Source: Hydractinia symbiolongicarpus (taxonomy: Eukaryota; Cnidaria; Hydrozoa; Anthoathecata; Hydractiniidae). Taken from it: a stretch of 64,000 nucleotides of DNA. The notes below the pieces were generated by a model. That model did no database searches, was not told where the DNA came from, and saw nothing but the letters and a program-made list of their open reading frames with translations. The position numbers and the translations under genes were made by a program. The DNA is taken from NCBI RefSeq assembly GCF_029227915.1, contig NC_079878.1:3474001-3538000 (forward strand), read 5' to 3'. Shown here in pieces: positions 1 to 14,609 of the stretch (position 1 is the stretch's first letter; the number at the start of each line of letters is the position of its first letter).

Positions 1-3000
1 TTATTTTTTCTCCACTAAAACGCATGGGACTTGTAGTTTACAAAAATGTTTTCATTTTTGATGAGACTCTGACTAAAAGAAGTTTAATCGCCGGCAAACG
101 AAAACCTGCAATTTCCCGTAAATCCCGGACTCGGCCCGTATAGTCAAAAGTATACAAAGAAAGTACCCAGGGAGTAAACTCATTTCCTGAACGATTTTTT
201 AATTTATTAATTCACCACTAAAGCCCATGAGACTTGTAGTTTTTAGAAATGTTTTCATTTTTATTGAGACGCTGAATAAAAGAAGTTTAATCGCCGGCAA
301 ACGAAAACCCGCCATTTCCCGTAAACCCCGGATCGGCCCATATAGTCAATAGTATACAAAGAAAGTACCCGGGGAGTAAACTCATTTCCCATGTATACAA
401 AGAAAGTACCCTGTGATTAAACTCATTTCCAAAACGATTTTTTAAATTATTTTTTCACCACTAAAACGCATGAGACTTGTAGTTTTCAAAAATGTTTTCA
501 TTTTTGATGAGACGCTAATTAAAAGAAGTTTAATCGCCGGCAAACGAAAACCCGCCATTTCCCGTAAACCCTGGACTCGGCCCGTATAGTCAAAAGTATA
601 CGAAGAAAGTACCCAGGGAGTAAACTCATTTCCCGAACGATTTTTTTTATTACTTTTTCACCACTAAAACGCATGAGACTTGTAGTTTTTAAAAATGTTT
701 TCATTTTTGATGGGACGCTGAATAAAAGAAGCTTAATCGCCGGCACACGAAAACCCGCGATTTCCTGTAAATCCCGGACTGGGCCCGTATAGTCAAAAGT
801 ATACAAAGAAAGTACCCAGGAAGTAAACTCATTTCCCGAACGATTTTTTAAATTATTTTTTCACCACTAAAACGCATGAGACTTGTAGTTTTTAAAAATG
901 TTTTCATTTTTGATGAGACGCTGAATAAAAAAAGTTTAATCGCCGGCAAACGAAAACCCGCCACTTCCTGTAAATCCCCGACTCGGCCCGTATAGTCAAA
1001 AGTATACAAAGAAAGTACCCAGGGAGTAAACTCATTTCCCGAACGATTTTTTAAATTATTTTTTCACCACTAAAGCCCATGGGACTTGTAGTTTACAAAA
1101 ATATTTTTATTTTTGATGAGACGCTGAATAAAAGAAGTGTAATCGCCGGCAAACGAAAACCTGCCATTTCCCGTAAACCCTGGACTCGGCCCGTATAGTC
1201 AAAAGTATACGAAGAAAGTACCCACGGAGTAAACTCATTTCCCGAACGATTTTTTAAATTATTATTTCACCACTAAACCCATGAGACTTGTAGTTTTTAA
1301 AAATGTTTTCATTTTTGATGAGACGCTGAATAAAAGAAGTTTAATCGCCGGCAAACGAAAACCCGCGACTTCCCGTAAATCCCCGACTCGCCCCGTATAG
1401 TCAAAAGTATACAAAGAAAGTACCCAGGGAGTAAACTCATTTCCCGAACAATTTTTTAAATTATTTTTTCACCACTAAAACGCATGAGACCTGTAGTTTT
1501 CAGAAATGTTTTCATTTTTAATGAGACGCTGAAAAAAAGAAGTTTAATTGCCGCCAAACGAAACCCCGCCATTTCCCGTAAACCCCGGACTCGGCCGATA
1601 TAGTCAAAAGTATACAAAGAAAGTACCCGGGGAGTAAACTCATTTCCCATGTATACAAAAAAAGTACCCTGTGATTAAACTTATTTCCAAAACGATTTTT
1701 TAAATTATTTTTTCACCACTAAAACGCATGAGACTTGTAGTTTTCAAAAATGTTTTCATTTTTGATGAGACGCTTATTAAAAGAAGTTTAATCGCCGGCA
1801 AACGAAAACCCGCCATTTCCCGTAAACCCTGGACTCGGCCCGTATAGTCAAAAGTATACAAAGAAAGTACCCAGGGAGTAAACTCATTTCCCGAACGATT
1901 TTTTAAATTACTTTTTCACCACTAAAACGCATGAGACTTGTAGTTTTCAAAAATGTTTTCATTTTTGATGAGACGCTTATTAAAAGAAGTTTAATCGCCG
2001 GCAAACGAAAACCCGCCATTTCCCGTAAACCCCGGACTCGGCCCGTATAGTCAAAAGTATACAAAGAAAGTACCCAGGGAGTAAACTCATTTCTCGAACG
2101 ATTTTTTATATTATTTTTTCACCACTAAAACGCATGAGACTTGTAGTTTTTAAAAGTGTTTTCATTTTTGATGACACGCTGAACAAAAGAAGTTTAATCG
2201 CCGGCAAACGAAAACCTGCGATTTCCCGTAAATCCCGGACTCGGCCCGTATAGTCAAAAGTATACAAAGAAGGTACCCAGAGAGTAAACTCATTTCCCGA
2301 ACGATTTTTTAAATTATTTTTTCACCACTAAAACGCATGAGACTTGTAGTTTGCAGAAATGTTTTCATTTTTGATGAGACGCTTAATGAAAGTGGTTTAA
2401 TCGCCGGCAAACGAAAACCCGCGATTTCCCGTAAATCCCGGACTCGGCCGTATAGTCAAAAGTATACAAAGAAGGTACCCAGAGAGTAAACTCATTTCCC
2501 GAACGTTTTTTTAAATTATCTTTTCACCACTAAAACGCATGAGACTTGTAGTTTTCAAAAATGTTTTCATTTTTGATGAGACGCTTATTAAAAGAAGTTT
2601 AATCGCCGGCAAACGAAAACCCGCCATTTCCCGTAAACCCCGGACTCGGCCCGTATAGTCAAAAGTATACAAAGAAAGTACCCAGGGAGTAAACTCATTT
2701 CCCGAACGATTTTTTAAATTATTTTTTCACCACTAAAGCCCATGAGACTTGTAGTTTTTAGAAATGTTTTCATTTTTGATGAGACGCTGAATAAAAGAAG
2801 TTTAATCGCCAGCAAACGAAAACCCGCCATTTCCCGTAAACCCCGGACTCGGCCCATATAGTCAAAAGTATACAAAGAAAGTACCCGGGGAGTAAACTCA
2901 TTTCCCATGTATACAAAGAAAGTACCCTGTGATTAAACTCATTTCCCGAACGATTTTTTAAATTATTTTTTCACCACTAAAACGCATGATACTTGTAGTT

Positions 3001-6000
3001 TTTAAAAATGTTTTCATTTTTGATGAGACGCTGAATAAAAGAAGTTTAATCGCCGGCAAACGAAAACCCGCGAATTCCCGTAATCCCCGACTCGGCCCGT
3101 ATAGTCAAAAGTATACAAAGAAAGTACCCATGGAGTAAACTCATTTCCCGAACGATTTTTTAAATTATTTTTTCACCACTAAAACGCATGAGACCTGTAG
3201 TTTTCAGAAATGTTTTCATTTTTGATGGGACGCTGAATAAAAGAAGTTTAATCGCCGGCACACGAAAACCCGCGATTTCCCGTAAATCCCGGACTGGGCC
3301 CGTATATTCAAAAGTATACAAAGAAAGTACCCAGGGAGTAAACTCATTTCCCGAACGATTTTTTAAATTATTTTTTCACCACTAAAACGCATGAGACTTA
3401 TAGTTTTTAAAAGTGTTTTCATTTTTGATGAGACGCTGAATAAAACAAGTTTAATCGCCGGCAAACGAAAACCCGCGATTTCCCGTAAATCCCGGACTCG
3501 GCCCGTATAGTCAAAAGTATACAGAGAAGGCACCCAGGGAGTAAACTCATTTCCCGAACGATTTTTTAAATTATTTTTTCACAACTAAAACGCATGAGAC
3601 TTGTAGTATGCAGAAATGTTTTCATTTTTGATGAGACGCTTAATGAAAGTGGTTTAATCGCCGGCAAACGAAAACCCGCGATTTCCCGTAAATCCCGGAC
3701 TCGGCCGTATAGTCAAAAGTATACAAAGAAGGTACCCAGGGAGTAAACTCATTTCCCGAACGATTTTTTAAATTATTTTTTCATCACTAAAACGCATGAG
3801 ACTTGTATTTTTTAGAAATGTTTTCATTTTTGATGAGACGTTTAATGAAAGTGGTTTAATCGCGGGCAAACGAAAACTTGCGATTTCCCGTAAATCCTGG
3901 GCTTGGCCCGTATAGTCAAATGTATACAAAGAAAGTACCCTGTGAGTAAACTCATTTCCAAAACGATTTTTTAAATTATCTTTTCACCACTAAAACGCAT
4001 GAGAGTTGTAGTTTTCAAAAATGTTTTTATTTTTGATGAGACGCTGAATAAAAGAAGTTTAATCGCCGGCAAACGAAAACCCGCCATTTCACGTAAACCC
4101 CGGACTCGGCCCGTATAGTCAAAAGTATACAAAGAAAGTACCTAGGGAGTAAACTCATTTCCCGAACGATTTTTTAAATTATTTTTTCACCACTAAAGCG
4201 CATGGGACTTGTAGTTTACAAAAATGTTTTTATTTTTGATGAGACGCTGAATAAAAGAAGTGTAATCGCCGGCAAACGAAAACCTGCGATTTCCCTTAAA
4301 TCCCGGACTCGGCCCGTATAGTCAAAAGTATACAAAGAATATACCCAGGGAGTAAACTCCTTTCCCGAACGATTTTTTAAATTATTATTTCACCACTAAA
4401 GCCCATGAGACTTGTAGTTTTTAAAAATGTTTTCATTTTTGATGAGACGCTGAATAAAAGAAGTTTAATCGCCGGCAAACGAAAACCCGCGATTTCCCGT
4501 AAATCCCGGACTTGGGCCGTATAGTCAAAAGTATACAAAGAAAGTACCCAGGGAGTAAACTTATTTCCCGAACGATTTTTTAAATTATTTTTTCACCACT
4601 AAAACGCATGAGACTTGTAGTTTTCAGAAATGTTTTCATTTTTGATGAGACGCTTAATGAAAGTGGTTTAATCGCTGGCAAACGAAAACCCGCGATTTCC
4701 CGTAAATCCCGGGCTTGGCCCGTATAGTCGAATGCATACAAAGAAAGTACCCAGGGAGTAAACTCATTTCCCGAACGATTTTTTAAATTATTATTTAACC
4801 ACTAAAGCCCATGAGACTTGTAGTTTTTAAAAATGTTTTCATTTTTGATGAGACGCTGAATAAAAGAAGTTTAATCGCCGGCAAACGAAAACCCGCCACT
4901 TCCTGTAAATCCCCGACTCGGCCCGTATAGTCAAAAGTATACAAAGAAAGTACCCAGGGAGTAAACTCATTTCCCGAACGATTTTTTAAATTATTTTTTC
5001 ACCACTAAAACGCATGAGACTTGTAGTTTGCAGAAATGTTTTCATTTTTGATGAGACGCTTAATGAAAGTGGTTTAATCGCCGGCAAACGAAAACCCGCG
5101 ATTTCCCGTAAATCCCGGACTCGGCCGTATAGTCAAAAGTATACAAAGAAGGTACCCAGAGAGTAAACTCATTTCCCGAACGATTTTTTAAATTATTTTT
5201 TCACCACTAAAACGCATGAGACTTGTAGTTTGCTGAAATGTTTTCATTTTTGATGAGACGCTTAATGAAAGTGGCTTAATCGCCGGCAAACGAAAACCCG
5301 CGATTTCCCGTAAATCCCGGACTCGGCCGTATAGTCAAAAGTATACAAAGAAGGTACCCAGAGAGTAAACTCATTTCCCGAACGATTTTTTAAATTATTT
5401 TTTCACCACTAAAACGCATGAGACTTGTAGTTTGCAGAAATGTTTTCATTTTTGATGAGACGCTTAATGAAAGTGGTTTAATCGCCGGCAAACGAAAACC
5501 CGCGATTTCTCGTAACTCCCGGGCTTGGCCCGTATAGTCAAATGTATAAAAAGAAAGTACCCTGTGAGTAAACTCATTTCCAAAACGATTTTTTAAATTA
5601 TCTTTTCACCACTAAAACGCATGAGACTTGTAGTTTTCAAAAATGTTTTCATTTTTGATGAGACGCTGAATAAAAGAAGTTTAATCGCCGGCAAACGAAA
5701 ACCCGCCATTTCCCGTAAACCCCGGACTCGGCCCGTATAGTCAAAAGTATACAAAGAAAGTACCTAGGAAGTAAACTCATTTCCCGAACGATTTTTTAAT
5801 TTATTTTTTCACCACTAAAACGCATGGGACTTGTAGTTTACAAAAATGTTTTCATTTTTGATGAGACTCTGACTAAAAGAAGTTTAATCGCCGGCAAACG
5901 AAAACCTGCAATTTCCCATAAATCCCGGACTCGGCCCGTATAGTCAAAAGTATACAAAGAAAGTACCCAGGGAGTAAACTCATTTCCTGAACGATTTTTT

Positions 6001-8278
6001 AATTTATTAATTCACCACTAAAGCCCATGAGACTTGTAGTTTTTAGAAATGTTTTCATTTTTGACGAGACGCTGAATAAAAGAAATTTAATCGCCGGCAA
6101 ACGAAAACCCGCCATTTCCCGTAAACCCCGGACTCGGCCCATATAGTCAAAAGTATACAAAGAAAGTACCCGGGGAGTAAACTCATTTCCCATGTATACA
6201 AAGAAAGTACCCTGTGATTAAACTCATTTCCCAAACGATTTTTTAAATTATTCTTTCACCACTAAAACGCATGAGACTTGTAGTTTTCAGAAATGTTTTC
6301 ATTTTTGATGAGACGCTTATTAAAAGAAGTTTAATCGCCGGCAAACGAAAACCCGCCATTTCCCGTAAACCCTGGACTCGGCCCGTATAGTCAAAAGTAT
6401 ACGAAGAAAGTACCCAGGGAGTAAACTCATTTCCCGAACGATTTTTTATATTACTTTTTCACCACTAAAACGCATGAGACTTGTAGTTTTTAAAAATGTT
6501 TTCATTTTTGATGGGACGCTGAATAAAAGAAGCTTAATCGCCGGCACACGAAAACCCGCGATTTCCCGTAAATCCCGGACTGGGCCCGTATAGTCAAAAG
6601 TATACAAAGAAAGTACCCCGGAAGTAAACTCATTTCCCGAACGATTTTTTAAATTATTTTTTCACCACTAAAACGCATGATACTTGTAGTTTTTAAAAAT
6701 GTTTTCATTTTTGATGAGACGCTGAATAAAAGAAGTTTAATCGCCGGCAAACGAAAACCCGCGAATTCCCGTAAATCCCCGACTCGGCCCGTATAGTCAA
6801 AAGTATACAAAGAAAGTACCCAGGGAGTAAACTCATTTCCCGAACGATTTTTTAAATTATTTTTTCACCACTAAAACGCATGAGACCTGTAGTTTTCAGA
6901 AATGTTTTCATTTTTGATGGGACGCTGAATAAAAGAAGTTTAATCGCCGGCACACGAAAACCCGCGATTTCCCGTAAATCCCGGACTGGGCCCGTATATT
7001 CAAAAGTATACAAAGAAAGTACCCAGGGAGTAAACTCATTTCCCGAACGATTTTTTAAATTATTTTTTCACCACTAAAACGCATGAGACGAATAGTTTTC
7101 AAAAGTGTTTTCATTTTTGATGAGACGCTGAATAAAACAAGTTTAATCGCCGGCAAACGAAAACCCGCGATTTCCCGTAAATCCCGGACTCGGCCCGTAT
7201 AGTCAAAAGTATACAGAGAAGGTACCCAGGGAGTAAACTCATTTCCCGAACGATTTTTTAAATTATTTTTTCACAACTAAAACGCATGAGACTTGTAGTA
7301 TGCAGAAATGTTTTCATTTTTGATGAGACGCTTAATGAAAGTGGTTTAATCGCCGGCAACGGAAAACCCGCGATTTCCCGTAAATCCCGGACTCGGCCGT
7401 ATAGTCAAAAGTATACAAAGAAGGTACCCAGGGAGTAAACTCATTTCCCGAACGATTTTTTAAATTATTTTTTCATCACTAAAACGCATGAGACTTGTAT
7501 TTTTTAGAAATGTTTTCATTTTTGATGAGACGTTTAATGAAAGTGGTTTAATCGCCGGCAAACGAAAACTTGCGATTTCCCGTAAATCCTGGGCTTGGCC
7601 CGTATAGTCAAATGTATACAAAGAAAGTACCCTGTGAGTAAACTCATTTCCAAAACGATTTTTTAAATTATTTTTTCACCACTAAAACGCATGAGACTTG
7701 TAGTTTTCAGAAATGTTTTCATTTTTGATGAGACGCTTAATGAAAGTGGTTTAATCGCCGGCAAACGAAAACCCGCGATTTCCCGTAAATCCCGGGCTTG
7801 GCCCGTATAGTCGAATGCATACAAAGAAAGTACCCAGGGAGTAAACTCATTTCCCGAACGATTTTTTAAATTATTATTTAACCACTAAAGCCCATGAGAC
7901 TTGTAGTTTTTAAAAATGTTTTCATTTTTGATGAGACGCTGAATAAAAGAAGTTTAATCGCCGGCAAACGAAAACCCGCCACTTCCTGTAAATCCCCGAC
8001 TCGGCCCGTATAGTCAAAAGTATACAAAGAAAGTACCCAGGGAGTAAACTCATTTCCCGAACGATTTTTTAAATTATTTTTTCACCACTAAAGCCTATGG
8101 GACTTGTAGTTTACAAAAATATTTTTATTTTTGATGAGACGCTGAATAAAAGATGTGTAATCGCCGGCAAACGAAAACCTGCGATTTCCCGTAAATCCCG
8201 GACTCGGCCCGTATAGTCAAAAGTATACAAAGAAAATACCCAGGGAGTAAACTCATTTCCCGAACGATTTTTTAAATT
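1..8278 (+). repeat. Satellite segment with mosaic long-range copies
   Basis: No clean tandem higher-order unit is seen here, but several sub-blocks recur at distance. About 1-850 matches about 5,801-6,650 at an offset of 5,800-5,801 (GGGACTTGTAG monomer with GACTCTGACTAAAAG at 21 and 5,821). About 3,170-4,000 matches 6,862-7,690 at offset 3,692. About 4,590-4,980 matches 7,670-8,060 at offset 3,082. About 1,065-2,500 matches 8,083-9,520 at offset 7,018; both carry the rare ATGACACGCTGAACAAAAG at 2,171 and 9,189. Different offsets for adjacent blocks imply several past exchanges. There are no genes. Confidence 0.75.
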
Positions 8279-11200
8279 ATTATTTCACCACTAAACCCAT
8301 GAGACTTGTAGTTTTTAAAAATGTTTTCATTTTTGATGAGACGCTGAATAAAAGAAGTTTAATCGCCGGCAAACGAAAACCCGCGACTTCCCGTAAATCC
8401 CCGACTCGGCCCGTATAGTCAAAAGTATACAAAGAAAGTACCCAGGGAGTAAACTCATTTCCCGAACAATTTTTTAAATTATTTTTTCACCACTAAAACG
8501 CATGAGACCTGTAGTTTTCAGAAATGTTTTCATTTTTGATGAGACGCTGAAAAAAAGAAGTTTAATTGCCGGCAAACGAAACCCCGCCATTTCCCGTAAA
8601 CCCCGGACTCGGCCCATATAGTCAAAAGTATACAAAGAAAGTACCCGGGGAGTAAACTCATTTCCCATGTATACAAAGAAAGTACCCTGTGATTAAACTT
8701 ATTTCCAAAACGATTTTTTAAATTATTTTTTCACCACTAAAACGCATGAGAGTTGTAGTTTTCAAAAATGTTTTCATTTTTGATGAGACGCTTATTAAAA
8801 GAAGTTTAATCGCCGGCAAACGAAAACCCGCCATTTCCCGTAAACCCCGGACTCGGCCCGTATAGTCAAAAGTATACAAAGAAAGTACCCAGGGAGTAAA
8901 CTCATTTCCCGAACGATTTTTTAAATTACTTTTTCACCACTAAAACGCATGAGACTTGTAGTTTTCAAAAATGTTTTCATTTTTGATGAGACGCTTATTA
9001 AAAGAAGTTTATTCGCCGGCAAACGAAAACCCGCCATTTCCCGTAAACCCCGGACTCGGCCCGTATAGTCAAAAGTATACAAAGAAAGTACCCAGGGAGT
9101 AAACTCATTTCTCGAACGATTTTTTATATTATTTTTTCACCACTAAAACGCATGAGACTTGTAGTTTTTAAAAGTGTTTTCATTTTTGATGACACGCTGA
9201 ACAAAAGAAGTTTAATCGCCGGCAAACGAAAACCTGCGATTTCCCGTAAATCCCGGACTCGGCCCGTATAGTCAAAAGTATACAAAGAAGGTACCCAGAG
9301 AGTAAACTCATTTCCCGAACGATTTTTTAAATTATTTTTTCACCACTAAAACGCATGAGACTTGTAGTTTGCAGAAATGTTTTCATTTTTGATGAGACGC
9401 TTAATGAAAGTGGTTTAATCGCCGGCAAACGAAAACCCGCGATTTCCCGTAAATCCCGGACTCGGCCGTATAGTCAAAAGTATACAAAGAAGGTACCCAG
9501 AGAGTAAACTCATTTCCCGAACGATTTTTTAAATTATTTTTTCACCACTAAAACGCATGAGACTTGTAGTTTGCTGAAATGTTTTCATTTTTGATGAGAC
9601 GCTTAATGAAAGTGGTTTAATCGCCGGCAAACGAAAACCCGCGATTTCCCGTAAATCCCGGACTCGGCCGTATAGTCAAAAGTATACAAAGAAGGTACCC
9701 AGAGAGTAAACTCATTTCCCGAACGATTTTTTAAATTATTTTTTCACCACTAAAACGCATGAGACTTGTAGTTTGCAGAAATGTTTTCATTTTTGATGAG
9801 ACGCTTAATGAAAGTGGTTTAATCGCCGGCAAACGAAAACCCGCGATTTCTCGTAAATCCCGGGCTTGGCCCGTATAGTCAAATGTATAAAAAGAAAGTA
9901 CCCTGTGAGTAAACTCATTTCCAAAACGATTTTTTAAATTATCTTTTCACCACTAAAACGCATGAGACTTGTAGTTTTCAAAAATGTTTTCATTTTTGAT
10001 GAGACGCTGAATAAAAGAAGTTTAATCGCCGGCAAACGAAAACCCGCCATTTCCCGTAAACCCCGGACTCGGCCCGTATAGTCAAAAGTATACAAAGAAA
10101 GTACCTAGGAAGTAAACTCATTTCCCGAACGATTTTTTAATTTATTTTTTCACCACTAAAACGCATGGGACTTGTAGTTTACAAAAATGTTTTCATTTTT
10201 GATGAGACTCTGACTAAAAGAAGTTTAATCGCCGGCAAACGAAAACCTGCAATTTCCCGTAAATCCCGGACTCGGCCCGTATAGTCAAAAGTATACAAAG
10301 AAAGTACCCAGGGAGTAAACTCATTTCCTGAACGATTTTTTAATTTATTAATTCACCACTAAAGCCCATGAGACTTGTAGTTTTTAGAAATGTTTTCATT
10401 TTTGATGAGACGCTGAATAAAAGAAGTTTAATCGCCGGCAAACGAAAACCCGCAATTTCCCGTAACCCCGGACTCGGCCCATATAGTCAAAAGTATACAA
10501 AGAAAGTACCCGGGGAGTAAACTCATTTCCCATGTATACAAAGAAAGTACCCTGTGATTAAACTCATTTCCAAAACGATTTTTTAAATTTGTTTTTCACC
10601 ACTAAAACGCATGAGACTTGTAGTTTTCAAAAATGTTTTCATTTTTGATGAGACGCTTATTAAAAGAAGTTTAATCGCCGGCAAACGAAAACCCGCCATT
10701 TCCCGTAAACCCTGGACTCGGCCCGTATAGTCAAAAGTATACGAAGAAAGTACCCAGGGAGTAAACTCATTTCCCGAACGATTTTTTATATTACTTTTTC
10801 ACCACTAAAACGCATGAGACTTGTAGTTTTTAAAAATGTTTTCATTTTTGATGGGACGCTGAATAAAAGAAGCTTAATCGCCGGCACACGAAAACCCGCG
10901 ATTTCCCGTAAATCCCGGACTGGGTCCGTATAGTCAAAAGTATACAAAGAAAGTACCCAGGAAGTAAACTCATTTCCCGAACGATTTTTTAAATTATTTT
11001 TTCACCACTAAAACGCATGAGACTTGTAGTTTTTAAAAGTGTTTTCATTTTTGATGAGACGCTGAACAAAAGAAGTTTAATCGCCGGCAAACGAAAACCC
11101 GCGATTTCCCGTAAATCCCAGACTCGGCCCATATAGTCAAAAGTATACAAAGAAAGTACCCGGGGAGTAAACTCATTTCCCATGTATACAAAGAAAGTAC

Positions 11201-11442
11201 CCTGTGATTAAACTCATTTCCAAAACGATTTTTTAAATTATTTTTTCACCACTAAAACGCATGAGACTTGTAGTTTTCAAAAATGTTTTTATTTTTGATG
11301 AGACGCTTATTAAAAGAAGTTTAATCGCCGGCAAACGAAAACCCGCCATTTCCTGTAAACCCTGGACTCGGCCCGTATAGTCAAAAGTATACAAAGAAAG
11401 TACCCAGGGAGTAAACTCATTTCCCGAACGATTTTTTATATT
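8279..11442 (+). repeat. 3,164-bp higher-order unit, copy 1
   Basis: This is a block of about 15 monomers, three of them the 243-bp type, repeated immediately downstream. Rare markers recur exactly 3,164 bp apart: ACCACTAAACCCATGAG (8,28x and 11,45x), GTTTATTCGCC (9,007 and 12,171) and AAATGTATAAAAAG (9,881 and 13,045). The left edge is placed where similarity to the second copy stops, within about 8,240-8,285. Confidence 0.9.
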
Positions 11443-14400
11443 ATTATTTCACCACTAAACCCATGAGACTTGTAGTTTTTAAAAATGTTTTCATTTTTGA
11501 TGAGACGCTGAATAAAAGAAGTTTAATCGCCGGCAAACGAAAACCCGCGACTTCCCGTAAATCCCCGACTCGGCCCGTATAGTCAAAAGTATACAAAGAA
11601 AGTACCCAGGGAGTAAACTCATTTCCCGAACAATTTTTTAAATTATTTTTTCACCACTAAAACGCATGAGACCTGTAGTTTTCAGAAATGTTTTCATTTT
11701 TGATGAGACGCTGAAAAAAAGAAGTTTAATTGCCGGCAAACGAAACCCCGCCATTTCCCGTAAACCCCGGACTCGGCCCATATAGTCAAAAGTATACAAA
11801 GAAAGTACCCGGGGAGTAAACTCATTTCCCATGTATACAAAGAAAGTACCCTGTGATTAAACTTATTTCCAAAACGATTTTTTAAATTATTTTTTCACCA
11901 CTAAAACGCATGAGAGTTGTAGTTTTCAAAAATGTTTTCATTTTTGATGAGACGCTTATTAAAAGAAGTTTAATCGCCGGCAAACGAAAACCCGCCATTT
12001 CCCGTAAACCCCGGACTCGGCCCGTATAGTCAAAAGTATACAAAGAAAGTACCCAGGGAGTAAACTCATTTCCCGAACGATTTTTTAAATTACTTTTTCA
12101 CCACTAAAACGCATGAGACTTGTAGTTTTCAAAAATGTTTTCATTTTTGATGAGACGCTTATTAAAAGAAGTTTATTCGCCGGCAAACGAAAACCCGCCA
12201 TTTCCCGTAAACCCCGGACTCGGCCCGTATAGTCAAAAGTATACAAAGAAAGTACCCAGGGAGTAAACTCATTTCTCGAACGATTTTTTATATTATTTTT
12301 TCACCACTAAAACGCATGAGACTTGTAGTTTTTAAAAGTGTTTTCATTTTTGATGACACGCTGAACAAAAGAAGTTTAATCGCCGGCAAACGAAAACCTG
12401 CGATTTCCCGTAAATCCCGGACTCGGCCCGTATAGTCAAAAGTATACAAAGAAGGTACCCAGAGAGTAAACTCATTTCCCGAACGATTTTTTAAATTATT
12501 TTTTCACCACTAAAACGCATGAGACTTGTAGTTTGCAGAAATGTTTTCATTTTTGATGAGACGCTTAATGAAAGTGGTTTAATCGCCGGCAAACGAAAAC
12601 CCGCGATTTCCCGTAAATCCCGGACTCGGCCGTATAGTCAAAAGTATACAAAGAAGGTACCCAGAGAGTAAACTCATTTCCCGAACGATTTTTTAAATTA
12701 TTTTTTCACCACTAAAACGCATGAGACTTGTAGTTTGCTGAAATGTTTTCATTTTTGATGAGACGCTTAATGAAAGTGGTTTAATCGCCGGCAAACGAAA
12801 ACCCGCGATTTCCCGTAAATCCCGGACTCGGCCGTATAGTCAAAAGTATACAAAGAAGGTACCCAGAGAGTAAACTCATTTCCCGAACGATTTTTTAAAT
12901 TATTTTTTCACCACTAAAACGCATGAGACTTGTAGTTTGCAGAAATGTTTTCATTTTTGATGAGACGCTTAATGAAAGTGGTTTAATCGCCGGCAAACGA
13001 AAACCCGCGATTTCTCGTAAATCCCGGGCTTGGCCCGTATAGTCAAATGTATAAAAAGAAAGTACCCTGTGAGTAAACTCATTTCCAAAACGATTTTTTA
13101 AATTATCTTTTCACCACTAAAACGCATGAGACTTGTAGTTTTCAAAAATGTTTTCATTTTTGATGAGACGCTGAATAAAAGAAGTTTAATCGCCGGCAAA
13201 CGAAAACCCGCCATTTCCCGTAAACCCCGGACTCGGCCCGTATAGTCAAAAGTATACAAAGAAAGTACCTAGGAAGTAAACTCATTTCCCGAACGATTTT
13301 TTAATTTATTTTTTCACCACTAAAACGCATGGGACTTGTAGTTTACAAAAATGTTTTCATTTTTGATGAGACTCTGACTAAAAGAAGTTTAATCGCCGGC
13401 AAACGAAAACCTGCAATTTCCCGTAAATCCCGGACTCGGCCCGTATAGTCAAAAGTATACAAAGAAAGTACCCAGGGAGTAAACTCATTTCCTGAACGAT
13501 TTTTTAATTTATTAATTCACCACTAAAGCCCATGAGACTTGTAGTTTTTAGAAATGTTTTCATTTTTGATGAGACGCTGAATAAAAGAAGTTTAATCGCC
13601 GGCAAACGAAAACCCGCAATTTCCCGTAACCCCGGACTCGGCCCATATAGTCAAAAGTACACAAAGAAAGTACCCGGGGAGTAAACTCATTTCCCATGTA
13701 TACAAAGAAAGTACCCTGTGATTAAACTCATTTCCAAAACGATTTTTTAAATTTGTTTTTCACCACTAAAACGCATGAGACTTGTAGTTTTCAAAAATGT
13801 TTTCATTTTTGATGAGACGCTTATTAAAAGAAGTTTAATCGCCGGCAAACGAAAACCCGCCATTTCCCGTAAACCCTGGACTCGGCCCGTATAGTCAAAA
13901 GTATACGAAGAAAGTACCCAGGGAGTAAACTCATTTCCCGAACGATTTTTTATATTACTTTTTCACCACTAAAACGCATGAGACTTGTAGTTTTTAAAAA
14001 TGTTTTCATTTTTGATGGGACGCTGAATAAAAGAAGCTTAATCGCCGGCACACGAAAACCCGCGATTTCCCGTAAATCCCGGACTGGGCCCGTATAGTCA
14101 AAAGTATACAAAGAAAGTACCCAGGAAGTAAACTCATTTCCCGAACGATTTTTTAAATTATTTTTTCACCACTAAAACGCATGAGACTTGTAGTTTTTAA
14201 AAGTGTTTTCATTTTTGATGAGACGCTGAACAAAAGAAGTTTAATCGCCGGCAAACGAAAACCCGCGATTTCCCGTAAATCCCGGACTCGGCCCATATAG
14301 TCAAAAGTATACAAAGAAAGTACCCGGGGAGTAAACTCATTTCCCATGTATACAAAGAAAGTACCCTGTGATTAAACTCATTTCCAAAACGATTTTTTAA

Positions 14401-14606
14401 ATTATTTTTTCACCACTAAAACGCATGAGACTTGTAGTTTTCAAAAATGTTTTTATTTTTGATGAGACGCTTATTAAAAGAAGTTTAATCGCCGGCAAAC
14501 GAAAACCCGCCATTTCCTGTAAACCCTGGACTCGGCCCGTATAGTCAAAAGTATACAAAGAAAGTACCCAGGGAGTAAACTCATTTCCCGAACGATTTTT
14601 TATATT
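11443..14606 (+). repeat. 3,164-bp higher-order unit, copy 2
   Basis: Near-identical direct copy of 8,279-11,442 with only scattered substitutions, for example GTACACAAAG for GTATACAAAG near 13,659. Its right end is at TTTTTTATATTATT near 14,605. There copy 1 runs into the ACCACTAAACCC monomer but copy 2 continues into a different ACGCATGAG monomer. Confidence 0.9.
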
Positions 14607-14609
14607 ATT

